A stretch of 64,000 nucleotides of DNA from Riptortus pedestris (Eukaryota; Arthropoda; Insecta; Hemiptera; Alydidae). The first letter of the stretch is position 1; every line of letters starts with the position of its first letter. The position numbers and the translations under genes are program-made. This document shows, one piece after another, positions 34,595 through 45,745 of this stretch. The notes below the pieces were generated by a model. That model worked only from the letters and a program-made list of their open reading frames with translations. It was not told the DNA's origin and searched no databases. The stretch covers positions 99,237,501 through 99,301,500 of the forward strand of contig CM032233.1 of assembly GCA_019009955.1 (NCBI GenBank), read 5' to 3'.

Positions 34595-35024
34595 AATTGC
34601 ATACTCGAAAATAAACGTATTTTACAACCGTTTCAGTATTCATTAACGGCTGAAATTAGACGAAGAAAAGGGGGGGTTTAGAGGGTGACAAATTCAAAAT
34701 TCGAAATATTTTTATTGTGAGTTCGATAAAATCAATCTTTAGACATTTAATGTTCTACATTTGTTGTTCCTACATAATGTTTTCGTAACTAGAGTGTTAA
34801 GCCAATTATTTATATTACTTTGTTTTCAGCCTGCATTAACCCCCCCCCCCTCGTACGCAACGGATTTTTACTTTGAGCAACTTAAGTCACTAAACATGTC
34901 TTGCCCAATTTACATTCCTATTTATATAAGCTTCTTTCTTCAGGTGAAAATATAGTGGGATGAGATCATCAGCGCGTTACTCCAATTGGGAAATCTGCTT
35001 AGTTTACGCAGCTCCTGCATTACA
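34595..35024 (-). mobile_element. Old HLN, second dimer unit with 5' end
   Basis: TAACGGCTGAAATTAGACG, GGGGGGGTTTAGAGGG, a long C run (34840-34852) and a recognisable 5' end GGGAAATCTGCTTAGTTTAC-GCAGCTCCTGC near 34988-35018. It completes a dimer split by the SINE. Confidence 0.65.
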
Positions 35025-35217
35025 TAATTTTTTCTATAGTTGTATGATTGAAGGGCTTCGTTGAATATGATGTAGTTCAAGTTGTGATCAGAGCTTAAAA
35101 GGGGGGGGGGGTGGTGTCGCAATGTTGTGGATACTGTACTTTCAAGGACTGTTAAATTATTGTGTAGTATAGTTAGGAATACACTCCTTATTGTACTAAC
35201 GTATTAACCCATATAAT

Positions 35218-35497
35218 AGATTGGAAGAATTGGAAACGTGGATATATAAACGCCAGAACAAGGACTAAAAAAAAAATCCAAAGTAGAAGTGAGAGCAAAA
35301 TTCTTATCAAGGAATATGAAAAAAGGAGAGTGAAGCTTCTAGGGCATATCATAAAGCACAACGATTTCATCACAAATATATTTGAAGGTAAGGTCCTTGG
35401 GCATAGCGGAAGAGGGAGGACTAGAAAATTCTATTTTTTGGACATCAAGCTTCTTATGGATTTCGGTGAGTATAATAATATGAAGAGTACCTTCTGA
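35218..35497 (+). pseudogene. LINE ORF2 C-terminal fragment, frameshifted
   Basis: A first frame gives RLEELETWIYKRQNKD then a stop. A shifted frame from 35294 gives RRVKLLGHIIKHNDF and IFEGKVLGHSGRGRTRK, ending TGA 35495-35497. This LE..EMW.YRR...LLGHI...EGK..G.RGRGR order is typical of non-LTR retrotransposon C-termini. The same family occurs at 38104 and 40147 on the other strand. Dead remnant. Confidence 0.65.
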
Positions 35498-36415
35498 AAG
35501 TAACATAATGGTTGCAACTATAAAGCCTTTAGATCAAGATGAGAAGAGAAGATTAACTCAAATCAATAAGTCAATCTCCTTTATACTATGGATATTTCCA
35601 TAGTCAGTTAATTTATGGTGTTATGCATTGAGGCAACTCAAAAAATCATATTATAATATTTAAATTTCAAAGGAAAGCAATAAGGTTTATATACAACAGA
35701 AAGTTGAGAAACCCCTGTCGTCCACTTTTTAAAGGGTCAAAAATAATGACTTTTCCCCACAATATATTTGTACAAAACAATATTGTTTGTGAAACAAAAC
35801 ATGAACTTGTTTTACAAAAATAGCATATCACATAATCATAAAACAAGATACAAGAATATGCTTCAAGCCCCAACCAAAAACATAAATATTTCGAGAGAAG
35901 CGTATCATTTTCAGGAGTAAAACTCTTTAACGCTCAGCCCAAATGTATCAAATCTTTTAAAAAAATACACTTTGTTTAAAAATAAATTAAAGAACTTTAT
36001 ACTCAAGATGAATATTTTCAAAAATGTTCAATTATTAAATAAAACTACTAAATATTTGTCATAAATATCGGTCTAAAATAATTTGTGATCAGGTACATTG
36101 TCTCTATAAGGTGGGACAAGTTTCTCATCATTTATAAAGCTTGTCATCCTTTAATAAATTTGCATGTCAACAAATAAAATAATGTATGTTTTAGAGTTGT
36201 ATTAAGATTGTTAATGAAACTAATTTATTGTATATAATTATTTAAATTGATGAATTTTATACTATGTATTCTTAGAATTTGACCTAATTTTTTAACGAAT
36301 GTATTATATAAGTATAAATGTAATTCAATAATTTGTAAAGAATTTAATTGACATAATATTAGAAAATTGTTTATAGAATAACAAATCAAAAAATTATTCG
36401 TCGTATCCTATTATA
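35498..36415. other. Unannotated AT-rich stretch
   Basis: No recognisable gene or repeat end. Confidence 0.4.
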
Positions 36416-36920
36416 TTATGACAACATTAAATGGAAATAAACACATTTCATTTCATTCCAATCCTTAGCTATAAGGAATCTTCTTAATGCCAATAACTTC
36501 GTGCTACTTGGTTCCAGAGCTACAAACAAAGGAGACATAGAGAGTAGGGTTGTAGTAAGAGCAGCAAATATAAGGGGAGTACTCCCTAGAGCATAAGACA
36601 AGTGCACCACATCGCCCTTAGGAACAGTATTCTCATAGGCCCAGTGAAATTTAAAATTGAATAGTTGGGGAGTAGTGGGGGAACAATGCGAAAGTCCCTT
36701 GGCTGGCGTGGAGAGGGCTGCTAATAGCATCCGGTGAGCTGGGGCTCTGTACTGGTACAGTGCCCGCAGCTGCCCCTCCCACTGGAGACCTCCACTCCAA
36801 CACCTGCCGCTCCTATTACGATAAGAGATGTAGATAATATAATTAAAGACAGGATGAGCGGACCTGGTATCTCTCGACTACATCAACACAACCAACTCCC
36901 GACAAATGCTGGCTCATGAA
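36416..36920. other. GC-elevated patch with open frames of unknown origin
   Basis: A 104-codon minus frame (36416-36730) and a 61-codon plus frame (36734-36919) share a region less AT-rich than its flanks. No motif recognised. Possible host exon or decayed transposon. Confidence 0.3.
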
Positions 36921-37224
36921 GGGAAATTCTCCGAAGACACTTTGAGCGTTGCCAATAAGGGAACGGAACCTACTAACCGCACGAATTAAGCCGCATGTCA
37001 GCTGTTACAGCAGTGGCTATTCTGCATGAAAGACCACGAGTTGGTATAAAACTGTTTGGAAGACAATACAAAAACAAAAAAAAAGATAGCTTCTTATTAG
37101 TAGGGCCAAAAAAAGTGGTATGGATCGAGATCTGTGTTCTTTAAGGAAAAATGCCGATCCACTACTTTTGACTCCTGTATGATTTCAAAGCATCAGCTTG
37201 GACCTTCCCCGAATCTCTTTTGAC

Positions 37225-37294
37225 TAGTTTCTCAATGACTTATGTACGTATCTCGCATAACTCAAAAAGAGCCTGTTGATGTATGAAAGGTTTT
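37225..37294. repeat. Fragment of an unclassified dispersed repeat
   Basis: ATGTACGTATCTCGCATAAC followed by CTCAAAAAGAGCCTGTTGAT resembles 37715-37775 and 38495-38570. Confidence 0.35.
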
Positions 37295-37306
37295 ATGTGT
37301 TATTTA

Positions 37307-37528
37307 AATTATTTATAAACGTCCACTTTTTTGCTACTATGTCTAATTGGGACGGGTTATCTACAGGTTACCACCCTCTTCTAGCCAGGGTGGAACTAAG
37401 GATTTTATTTAGTGAGTCCATCACTAAATGAATTCTTATTATCCAGGAGAGAATCGAACTCGCCACTCTAGGTTTACCATGTGAGATTAAAGCCAGCGCT
37501 TTAACTCATATGGCTTAGCTGAGCCCAA
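37307..37528 (-). mobile_element. tRNA-derived SINE, full length, 12-bp TSD
   Basis: Minus-strand head GGGCTCAGCTAAGCCATATG at its right end and B box GAGTTCGATTC. Body with CCACCCTGGCTAG and tail near 37307. Perfect flanks ATGTGTTATTTA at 37295-37306 and 37529-37540. Confidence 0.85.
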
Positions 37529-37689
37529 ATGTGTTATTTAGTTTTAAGAAAGATAGTTTTTATTGTTATATAACGATGTAATCTATTTATCCTCTGTCTA
37601 ATATATTTTAATAAAGATAAGTAATTATTGTTTTTGTGTGTTAACAGGGCACTGATGAGCGCTTAGGCATTTTAATAAATTGTTACAGT

Positions 37690-37985
37690 GGAAGTGTAAC
37701 CTGCCCGAATACCAACTCAGAATAACTCAAAAACGATTAGCCTTAGGATTTCAAGTGAAGTTTCATATTTAGAATTGTTATAACGTCTAGTTCCTCACCT
37801 CCTCTTTTTGATAATGAGGAGCGGGATTTGGGGAGGAGGAGTGAAAATAAAAAATAGCAAATTTCTCCTTTTTTCCGGAAAAATTTCGTTCTTTGTTTGT
37901 GATAAAATACCTGCAAATTGTGTCCTGTAACATTTTTTGTTCGATGCATTGGAATGGGGATATCGTACATCATCATGATCTAAAG
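37690..37985. repeat. Unclassified dispersed repeat
   Basis: AACTCAAAAACGATTAG, TTTCATATTTAGAATTGTTA and a G-rich tract also occur in order at 38515-38660. The last part resembles 4252-4310. Terminal signals not identified. Confidence 0.4.
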
Positions 37986-38103
37986 GCTACGCCTTGTAGT
38001 TGCAGCCATTGTGTTCTTTCAAAAACTGTTTTTTTTTTTTTCATTTTACTATACCCACCCAAAACATCGATATGTGTAACATGTTTAATGTCTTCAAAAT
38101 AGG

Positions 38104-38262
38104 ACTTTCTAGAACTCTCTCTTCACCTATGCCCAAGGACCTTACCTTCAAACATATTTGTGATGAAGTCGTTGTGTCTAATGGTATGCCCAAGAAGTTT
38201 CACTCTCCTTTTTTCCAAAGCCCTGATAAGACTTTTGCTCTCACTTACTTCATTTATTATTG
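38104..38262 (-). pseudogene. LINE ORF2 C-terminal fragment
   Basis: Reverse complement of the same LINE C-terminus as 35294-35440 (LLGHTIRHNDF, MFEGKVLGHR in translation). It stops soon after, so broken. Confidence 0.55.
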
Positions 38263-38479
38263 GATATTTCTTAACTTTCAAATCAAATCATATGAAATAC
38301 AGTACATGAAAGCATTGTGTTTCTTTAATTTAATAGATGTACAAGGAAGTCATGTAGTACCACCCACATTGATTTTGTTAACTTCCTTGTACGAAATAAA
38401 GAAAGTATTGTAATCCAGAAAAATTTATGTTTAAGAGGGCAACGGAATTAATCGTTTTAACCCTCGCTTGATGCATTTT

Positions 38480-38660
38480 GACTACTTTCGGACAGAAGTA
38501 TGTATGTACCTCGCATACTCAAAAAACGACTGGTCTTCGAATGTTGAAATTTCATATTTAGGAATGTTGAGCACATCTCCTTTTGATCAAAATGGACTAT
38601 AGGGTGGGGGGGGGGGTTTCTGAGGAGACGAGAACCAAAATTTGTAAATTTCTCTGCACC
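38480..38660. repeat. Unclassified dispersed repeat, second copy
   Basis: GTACCTCGCATACTCAAAAA, TTTCATATTTAGGAATGTT and an 11-base G run. Same order as 37690-37860. Confidence 0.4.
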
Positions 38661-38715
38661 CAATAGAGAGAGTCTTGGGAAGGGGGGGGGGCAAAGAATC
38701 GTATAGCAATATCAG

Positions 38716-38988
38716 CAGCCCCCCCCCGCTACCATATGTGCAAAGTGTGCAATGCACACGGGCGCCATCCTATAGGGGCACCAAAACCAAGGGCCCAAAA
38801 AAAAAGTTAGATTTTATTCTGTTTATTTCATTTTGATATTTTAGTCTACAAATAAATATGACTTTTAAAGTGCAGTTCTTTGCTTTATTTCAAGCACCTA
38901 CCATAAAAAAAAAGATAATTCAAAATGCCTTAAGGGGCGCCAAAATCCATTTTTGACACAGGCGCCAGTAGCCGTTACGGGGGCCCTG
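38716..38988. mobile_element. hAT-type MITE, 273 bp, 8-bp TSD
   Basis: Left end CAGCCCCCCCCCGCTACC and right end (reverse complement) CAGGGCCCCCGTAACGGC form imperfect terminal inverted repeats, with GGCGCC subterminal motifs on both sides. Flanked by AATATCAG (38708-38715) and AGTATCAG (38989-38996), 7 of 8 identical, the duplication length known for hAT. AT-rich interior, no transposase. Confidence 0.65.
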
Positions 38989-38996
38989 AGTATCAG

Positions 38997-40146
38997 ACTC
39001 AGATCTGTTGGAGGAATCTCTCTGATCAGCTTTGTGTCCGCATAAATAAACGTAAAATCACTTTGGATTTTATTTTCGTAGAGATATAGGAAAAGAGGGA
39101 GGCATTTTATGTCAAAGAAAAATTGTTATCACTGCCTAGACGCTACCTCGGGTGCCTTATCAAGGCGAATTCTGGCACTAGGCATACACGGGGAGGCACT
39201 AACAAGTATGATACGTAAATTCTTGTCTGGAAGTCAACCTCCTTAACCATTACCCCCAGCATCAATTGTTTGGTGAGAGGAAACAAGGTTTTTCTTTTTG
39301 AGGCTTGTGGTGAAATATAATTAATGCCTAGCTAAAGGATAAGCACTTTATATTAATAATTGCAAGGGCGTGTATACACCATATTAAGGACGGAGTAAAC
39401 AATTTTAATTTAACTGTTATTTGTATGAAGAAATTTGTTTGAAGTCGCTGGAGGATTAATTAACTTATATACCAGACCTACAGACCATTTAAGACATAGG
39501 CCACTACCACTATCAATGTATGCCAGTTGTCGTGGTTAACAGCGAGATTTCACCAAGCACGGATGGGTCTACAAGCCACCTTTGCCAGGACCAATCTCCT
39601 TTCCTGCTATAAGGTACAGCAAAAGCATCTTCCAGGGATCCAACGTGCGCTGTCCACTACGGTCTTCTTTTGTTTGTCGGCCTCCGGCTTCGCAGAGAGA
39701 GGTCCTTGAATCAAAGGGGCTGTCAGCAGAGCATAGAATGCACCTGTCCTCTGCAACCATGGCTCCATCAATGGCAAATTATACATTACTAATCTTCGTT
39801 CCGATTCGTAACAGATATTTAAATGATATCAATCGTTCAATAGGATGCTTGTACGCCACCGAAATTATCGAATCCCCCCCCCTCTCTAGTCCATCTACGA
39901 TCAATTGTACTTTGTCTGAGCCCTATGTAAATATTACACAGCACAGACCAACGGCACTGCAGGAAAAAACTGTAGTCACTACTACGTGAAGAAATATGGT
40001 TAATTAATAAATTCAGTATGGTACCAGCAGGATTCATTATTCTTCTTCGAAGTCCCTCTTGGATGGTGACATGAAATAGCACTTGGAATTTCAAAGCTGC
40101 ACTTTTCATTTGCAAAACCCACCAAAATCCATAAGAGGCCTTCACA
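38997..40146. other. Unannotated sequence, partly GC-elevated
   Basis: A 135-codon frame (39582-39989, +) and a 102-codon frame (39837-40145, -) overlap and match no motif I know. 39530-39780 is GC-richer than its flanks. Possible host or transposon exon. Confidence 0.3.
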
Positions 40147-40450
40147 AAATAATTTTCTAGACTCCCTCATCCCCTATGCCCAAGGACCTTACCTGCAAAT
40201 GTATTTGTGATGAAATTGGTTTGCCTTATGATATGCCCAAGAAGTTTCATCCTCATTTTTTTCAAGGACTTGATAAGTATTTTACTTTCACTTTCCTAAT
40301 TTAGAACTTCCACGTTCGATTTTTTGAGTCCAACTTGTTCTAGTGATTCTGCGCCCAATTCCAATTCACATAGCTTCCACACTATTATATTCCTTTTTGT
40401 GATGAGTCCAACTTTCGCTCCCGTAAAGGATTTTAATGATATATATTTTG
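40147..40450 (-). pseudogene. LINE ORF2 C-terminal region, broken
   Basis: Minus-strand translation gives IKILYGSESWTHHKKEYNSV, then AM-stop-IGIGRRITRTSWT, then KLLGHIIRQTNF and GKVLGHRG. LYG.E.WT...RR..R.SWT...LLGHI.R is the known order after the RT domain of several non-LTR clades. Stops and a frameshift show decay. Same family as 35218 and 38104. Confidence 0.7.
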
Positions 40451-40792
40451 TGAGGAGGAGGGGTGGGCGCAATTCCAAGAAATACTAAAAAAAGGTCAAT
40501 AAGCAGAGGCTGCACCTATTATTACCCTCAGCAGACTGAGGGTGGTATTATAACCACGCCTTAACCCGCATCGACTTTAGAGTATCATAGTATGATATAA
40601 TATTTTGTTATGTTTCCCATCCTAGGTTACGAGCTCAACCATAGCTCAAGATAGTACAACTACTAACTCAGGACATTTTTTTGTACTCACTGATGATGAA
40701 TATGTTCTGAAAATATATTTTTCTTCGTCGTGGTGAACATGGACGAACTGTTATGTGTCATAATAGTGATTTATGTTCAAATCGTTATACTT
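40451..40792. other. Unannotated spacer with a hairpin
   Basis: CCCTCA-GCAGAC-TGAGGG at 40527-40544 forms a perfect 6-bp stem. CACTGATGATG occurs near 40688. Otherwise nothing recognised. Confidence 0.35.
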
Positions 40793-40945
40793 GAAAAAAA
40801 TTAATGAAAGAATTGTTTTTAAAAGACAAATTACAGAAGGTATTCTGCTAACTGGAAGAGATGAAATATATAAAAATGATGTTTCTCAAATGTCCATTGA
40901 TCCTATCGACCCAGGAGACGGTGAAAATGAGAAAAACCTAATTCT
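40793..40945. repeat. Segment shared with 29579-29729, copy 2
   Basis: Shares AAAAAAATTAATGAAAGAAT, AAAAGACAAATT, GAAGGTATTC and the reverse HLN fragment TTTCTCAAATGTCCATTGAT with the other locus. Both loci sit close to a giant GA array. Confidence 0.75.
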
Positions 40946-41018
40946 CTTATGACAAACGTTGTTTTTTTTAAAAAAAAAATAAAGTTTGTCATTAGAGAAT
41001 TAGGTTTTTCTCATTTTC
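40923..41018. repeat. Near-perfect 96-bp palindrome
   Basis: Arms of 35 bp at 40923-40957 and 40984-41018 (inner arm ends ATGACAAAC / GTTTGTCAT) differ at one base by eye. The 26-base loop is TTTTTTTT/AAAAAAAAA-rich. The left arm includes the HLN-like GAAAATGAG. It ends 5 bp before the GA array. Confidence 0.9.
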
Positions 41019-41023
41019 AACTT

Positions 41024-41600
<577 letters not shown>

Positions 41601-42085
41601 GATTAATAAATAAAAACCTTGACGGTTTTCATTACAACGAATGATTTGTGCGTTCAAAGCCGGAGTTCAAAGACGAAAGAGAATCTCAGCCAAGGGTGCT
41701 TTGACATTTGCAGTCAAATTCACAAAAAGCTAATCAAGCCAAAATTTATGTATGCCAGAGAAGCATGAACTCCTAGAAGGAAAAATAGCAACGGTATGCT
41801 ACAGATATATATTTGTAACAGAAAAAAAAGCAGTACTCTGAATGGATCAGAAGATAGCAAAATGGATTACTATGACTACAGAAAAGAGGAGAAGTGAACC
41901 CGAAAAGTTGATCTAAGAAATTATATATGGTACGCCAGGAAAGCTAAAGATGTATGATAGGTCCAGGGGGAAGTTGTTGCACGAACGTATGGGCGCTTGT
42001 GTAGGCTAGTGGCCCTCAAAGTGATCGCAGAGCTTGTACTCTGTGACGAATACAGCGTCTAGTAGTTGGTTATAAAATATAAGAC

Positions 42086-42087
<2 letters not shown>
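41601..42087. other. Unannotated spacer
   Basis: Nothing recognised. Confidence 0.4.

Positions 42088-42168
<81 letters not shown>
42088..42168. repeat. (CT)n(TA)n compound microsatellite
   Basis: CT units then about 31 TA units, ending exactly at the Helitron 3' end. Confidence 0.9.
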
Positions 42169-42169
<1 letters not shown>

Positions 42170-43611
42170 TACCTATGTTACCCAGCTTCGCCCGCGAATT
42201 CACTTGAGGCTGAATGATGATGGTATTTTCTTGGCAAGGTTTTACTTTGCATAATATTTTGACATTTCCCCGTCCCAGTGTTTAGAGTTTATACCCGTCG
42301 CTGCTGCGGATTTGATAATAATAAAATTATTAGTTATGTAAGGCTCAATGTCCTCAATATTTTTATATTTCCCGTCTCCTGTGCATGTAGTTTTTTTTTT
42401 ATTACTTAATGGACCATTTAATTCATAATCATAGAAATTATTATATCTTCCATATCATGCACGAATAAAAGTTCCTTTCCCTTGATGCGGTACAAAGCCC
42501 AACGGTGACAGCTGTTTTAGGACGTCATAACCGCTATTAAAAATACTCTTTTGTAAGTCTCGATCGTAAACTGTATATTCATATTGGTACATAGTGTGTT
42601 CAGTAATGCATATCATATATTTACTGAGCACCCCCCTGCCCCCTAGCGTTAATCCTTATAAATTATTAATTTAAAAAAATCACATTCCCGAGAAGAACAA
42701 TACATTTCTACAAGCATAAGCTACGAGTAACATGTAAACATAGACCAATATGTGGTCGGCTGGGAAGACAGGCTGGGCAAAACTTATAGAACAAAGAAAA
42801 TATCCCCACGCCTCCCTAGGCTCAGTGGTGCCAACCTACCACTCATTTAGGATCTCAATCCTGTAATACATTTAATTATACGAGTACTAACAAATCTGAT
42901 TACATAATCTTCCCAAGAATTGTTGAGCATATCAATATTTCTACGGAAATTGTTTGCTTCATACATTGTTATACGAAAAAATGTGTGGTACTCTAAATAA
43001 CAAAGTCAATAATTTTTGTTATGTACACGTTAGCCGAAAAACAAATAGAAAATGAAATATGGCGACTTTTTATTTCAAGCCTCCCTTATAACCCTCACTT
43101 CCGTCCAACCTAAAAATCTTAATATAGCTTATAATCATAGAAGAACTCATGCTAATTCACATACCGAGTTTTCGGTTCGGTTCAATCGTTAGTATCCAAT
43201 AAAATTGTGGGCTTCACTTTAGTTTTTAGTGAATATCTCGTTTATACTTCGTTATACGACAAAAACGAATATAACGAAAGTTACTCTGCATTACAATATA
43301 AACTTTTATTAAGTGCGTATATGCCAAAAAAGCAACACGAAACGAAATATCGCTATTTTTAATTTCAGGCTTCCCTTATAACACCCACTCCTGTTCATCT
43401 CAGAGAATATTAATATGCCTAAAGTCAAAGTTGGGTTGGTAGTAATATACAAACCATATTTCATAAAATTCGGTTCAGCCGTTTATACGTGAATAGGTAA
43501 GAAACAAACAGACACCAAAGCTACAAATTGCAGATATCGTGTTTATGGCATGTTGAACGAAAAAGTATCATGAAATGTCGAGAAACAAATCAATGTAAAG
43601 ACAGAGGTTAC

Positions 43612-43613
<2 letters not shown>
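42169..43613 (-). mobile_element. Helitron, longest copy, non-autonomous
   Basis: 5' end (minus) TTGTAACCTCTGTCTTTACA. The diverged 3' end CGCGGGCGAAGCTGGGTAAC finishes GTAG instead of CTAG. At least two internal units are marked by CAGGCTTCCCTTATAAC-like sequence about 300 bp apart. No coding frame. TA arrays on both sides. Confidence 0.7.

Positions 43614-43656
<43 letters not shown>
43614..43656. repeat. (TA)n microsatellite
   Basis: TA array on the 5' side of the Helitron, probably the other half of the array into which it inserted. Confidence 0.8.
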
Positions 43657-43661
<5 letters not shown>

Positions 43662-44042
43662 AATAGGTTAGGGGAAGTGGAAAACAGATTTTTCATCGAG
43701 CATTTCATTTAGAATTTAGAGTGAGAACAGTATTTTTAAGAGAGTCTTCAGTCAGAATTAATAGCTACAACTATAAAGCCAAAACTATCTTTTAGTTCTT
43801 GTTGATGAGTAAACTGCTGAAGTATGAAGGTTCATTAGTTACCCAACTTCCGCCCGGATAGTGAATATAAAGCAAGGTATTAAGGAATATATTATAACGA
43901 GACTAATGTTTCAGGAAAGAATAAAAAAGGATATTTGTAACAGCCTAATATTAAAATGGACATTTAAATCACTTTTAAGTCGAATATGACAGATGGAAGA
44001 AATTTTTCAATATTCTCCCAGTATTCTCCAATATGTTGTCAT
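43657..44042. other. Unannotated spacer
   Basis: Nothing recognised. Confidence 0.4.
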
Positions 44043-44233
44043 TGATTAACGTCTATTTTATGCTAATACGGCTAATTGTGGAGGATTATCTGCAGCATGA
44101 CCTTTTACTAGCCAGGGTAGGACTAAGGATTTTATTTAATGAGTTCATCACTAAGTAAATTCTTATTGCCCACATGGGAATCGACTCTACGTCTCTTGGT
44201 TTGCCAAGCGAATTATGACCTTCGCCTAACTCG
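44043..44233 (-). mobile_element. tRNA-derived SINE, decayed
   Basis: CTAGCCAGGGTAGGACTAAG, TTTTATTTAATGAGTTCATC and GCCCACATGGGAATCGACTC follow the SINE order in reverse, more diverged than the other copies. No clear duplication. Confidence 0.7.
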
Positions 44234-44796
44234 CATTTAAAGAATAAAACTCTTAGATTTCTGGGAATAGGTTTCTATAGCAGACATTCATGTACGATAG
44301 ATGAGGGTCTCCCCTTTTCAAGTCTTTGTTCTACGAGCCTCTGCCCCCCCCCCTTTCTTCCCCCCCAGTCCTTAAGTTAAAGCTATTCTCTTACAGAATC
44401 AAGCGTGAAGTTCTCTTGGTTTAACTCATTGTACAGACATTTAGAAGCCTAGTTTGACATACCCTTACTAACCTTTCTGACCTGTGCTTTTGGAAGATTT
44501 CTGACCTGTCCTTTTTAAACGTTTCAAAGAAGACGGTCTCCTATTGTTCGTCCCCGACTAATTCTATTATCGTGTTCTATTTTACAGCTGGCCGTTCTTC
44601 TCAACATTTCTAAAAGTATTGTTTTTCAATTCGCTGATACTGAACATCTAAGCTCAACGTATTTATTATAAGGCTTTAGAGCGAAAACGTCTCAAGAGCT
44701 CTATATTAAAATTTAGCCTTTCGAGGGCTTGCATTAACGTAAGTTTGAATGGAAAACACGAAGCAAACACATTTACATTTAAAAAGGTGGGCTTTT
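44234..44796. other. Unannotated spacer with C-rich tract
   Basis: Poly-C/T tract at 44345-44370. No gene recognised. Confidence 0.4.
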
Positions 44797-45172
44797 AAAC
44801 GCAGGTGTTACATGAACTAAGCACATTTCACACGCGCTGGTGATCTCATCTTACCATATATTCTCTATTTTTAAGTGAAAATCTCATGAGAACAAGTAAG
44901 GGTTTACTCTGAAGAAAAAACAGAATTACAAATAACTCGCTTAACATTCGAGATACCAAGAAAATGTATTGAACAACAATTTTATATACAATCCGACTGA
45001 TAGTCAAGGAAATATTTGGAAGTTTTGATTTTCTTCCCTTCTAAACCCTTTCCTCAGGTCCATTGTCAGCTCTTAACGAAATTGATATTTGGTTTTATAT
45101 GAAAAGGTTATATATCGAGTTTCTTAATGATCGAACAAAAATTGCTAGAGCGGTAATAGTCAAGTATATATA
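44797..45172 (+). mobile_element. HLN copy, V type, cut by a mariner element
   Basis: Diverged 5' end (TTCACACGCGCTGGTG), V hallmark ATCTCATCTTACCATATATT, core and GCTAGAGCGGTAATAGTCAA. The TA array holds a mariner-type insertion, and no 3' block follows. Confidence 0.7.
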
Positions 45173-45745
45173 CAGGGTGTCTCAGAAGGGTCCAACTATT
45201 TTACAAGTGAACGAGACGCTAAATACGTGGAGCGGAGGGGCAACGCTCGCAAGCTCAGTTCTTACAATTTTAGTTGGCGCTAATTGAGTTTGAAAATAAC
45301 TATGCTTTGTGGATAAATTATTTAAACATAATGTTAGAGAGATTTAATGATTTTGACAACATTTTCTTTAGCGACAAGCTCCATTTTCACGTGAACGGTT
45401 ATGTGAATCGCCAAAATTGCCGATTTTGGGCAGAGAACAATCCAACGTTGCTACACCAACGCCCTTTGCATAGCCCCAAAGTTACAGTTTGGGTCGCAAT
45501 GTCCACGAAGTGCATAATTGGACTTTACTTTTCCGAACTCAACAACTTTTTGGAAAAGTCTTCAATAACGTCTGCACAAGGTTTGAAGAGTGTCGTCAAA
45601 CAAACGAGCGTCATTTAAGTAATGTCAAATTTAAAAAGTAAAATTTCCCTCTTTGTTAAAATTTTGGTATCAATAAAAAACTAATTACAAATAGCATTTT
45701 TTTTAACTGTTGTTCGAAATAGTTGGATCATTCTGAGACACCCTA
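45173..45745 (+). mobile_element. IS630-Tc1-mariner element, internally deleted
   Basis: Terminal inverted repeats of about 29 bp: left CAGGGTGTCTCAGAAGGGTC, right (complement) TAGGGTGTCTCAGAATGATC, both continuing CAACTATTT. TA dinucleotides at 45171-45172 and 45746-45747 fit the known TA target duplication. At 573 bp it is less than half a usual autonomous element. It encodes a transposase fragment. Confidence 0.85.
45274..45618 (+). pseudogene. Transposase fragment, Tc3/IS630-like (114 codons)
   Basis: The DDE transposase would cut and rejoin the element at TA sites. Visible are FFSDKLHFHVNGYVNRQNCR and FWAENNP...LHSPKVTVWVAMS, matching the middle of the catalytic domain where SDE.HFHLNGYVN..N.R.W and VTVWC are known. 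The N-terminal helix-turn-helix region, first catalytic Asp region and the C-terminus are absent. The usual SDEAHFH is SDKLHFH here. It cannot be functional alone. Confidence 0.75.

Noticed and set aside
40678..40760. CACTGATGATG...CTGAAA as a hammerhead ribozyme or Penelope-type motif
   Set aside because: The stem between the core parts would be only 3 bp and flanked by a mismatch, and the third helix is not evident. Too weak to call.
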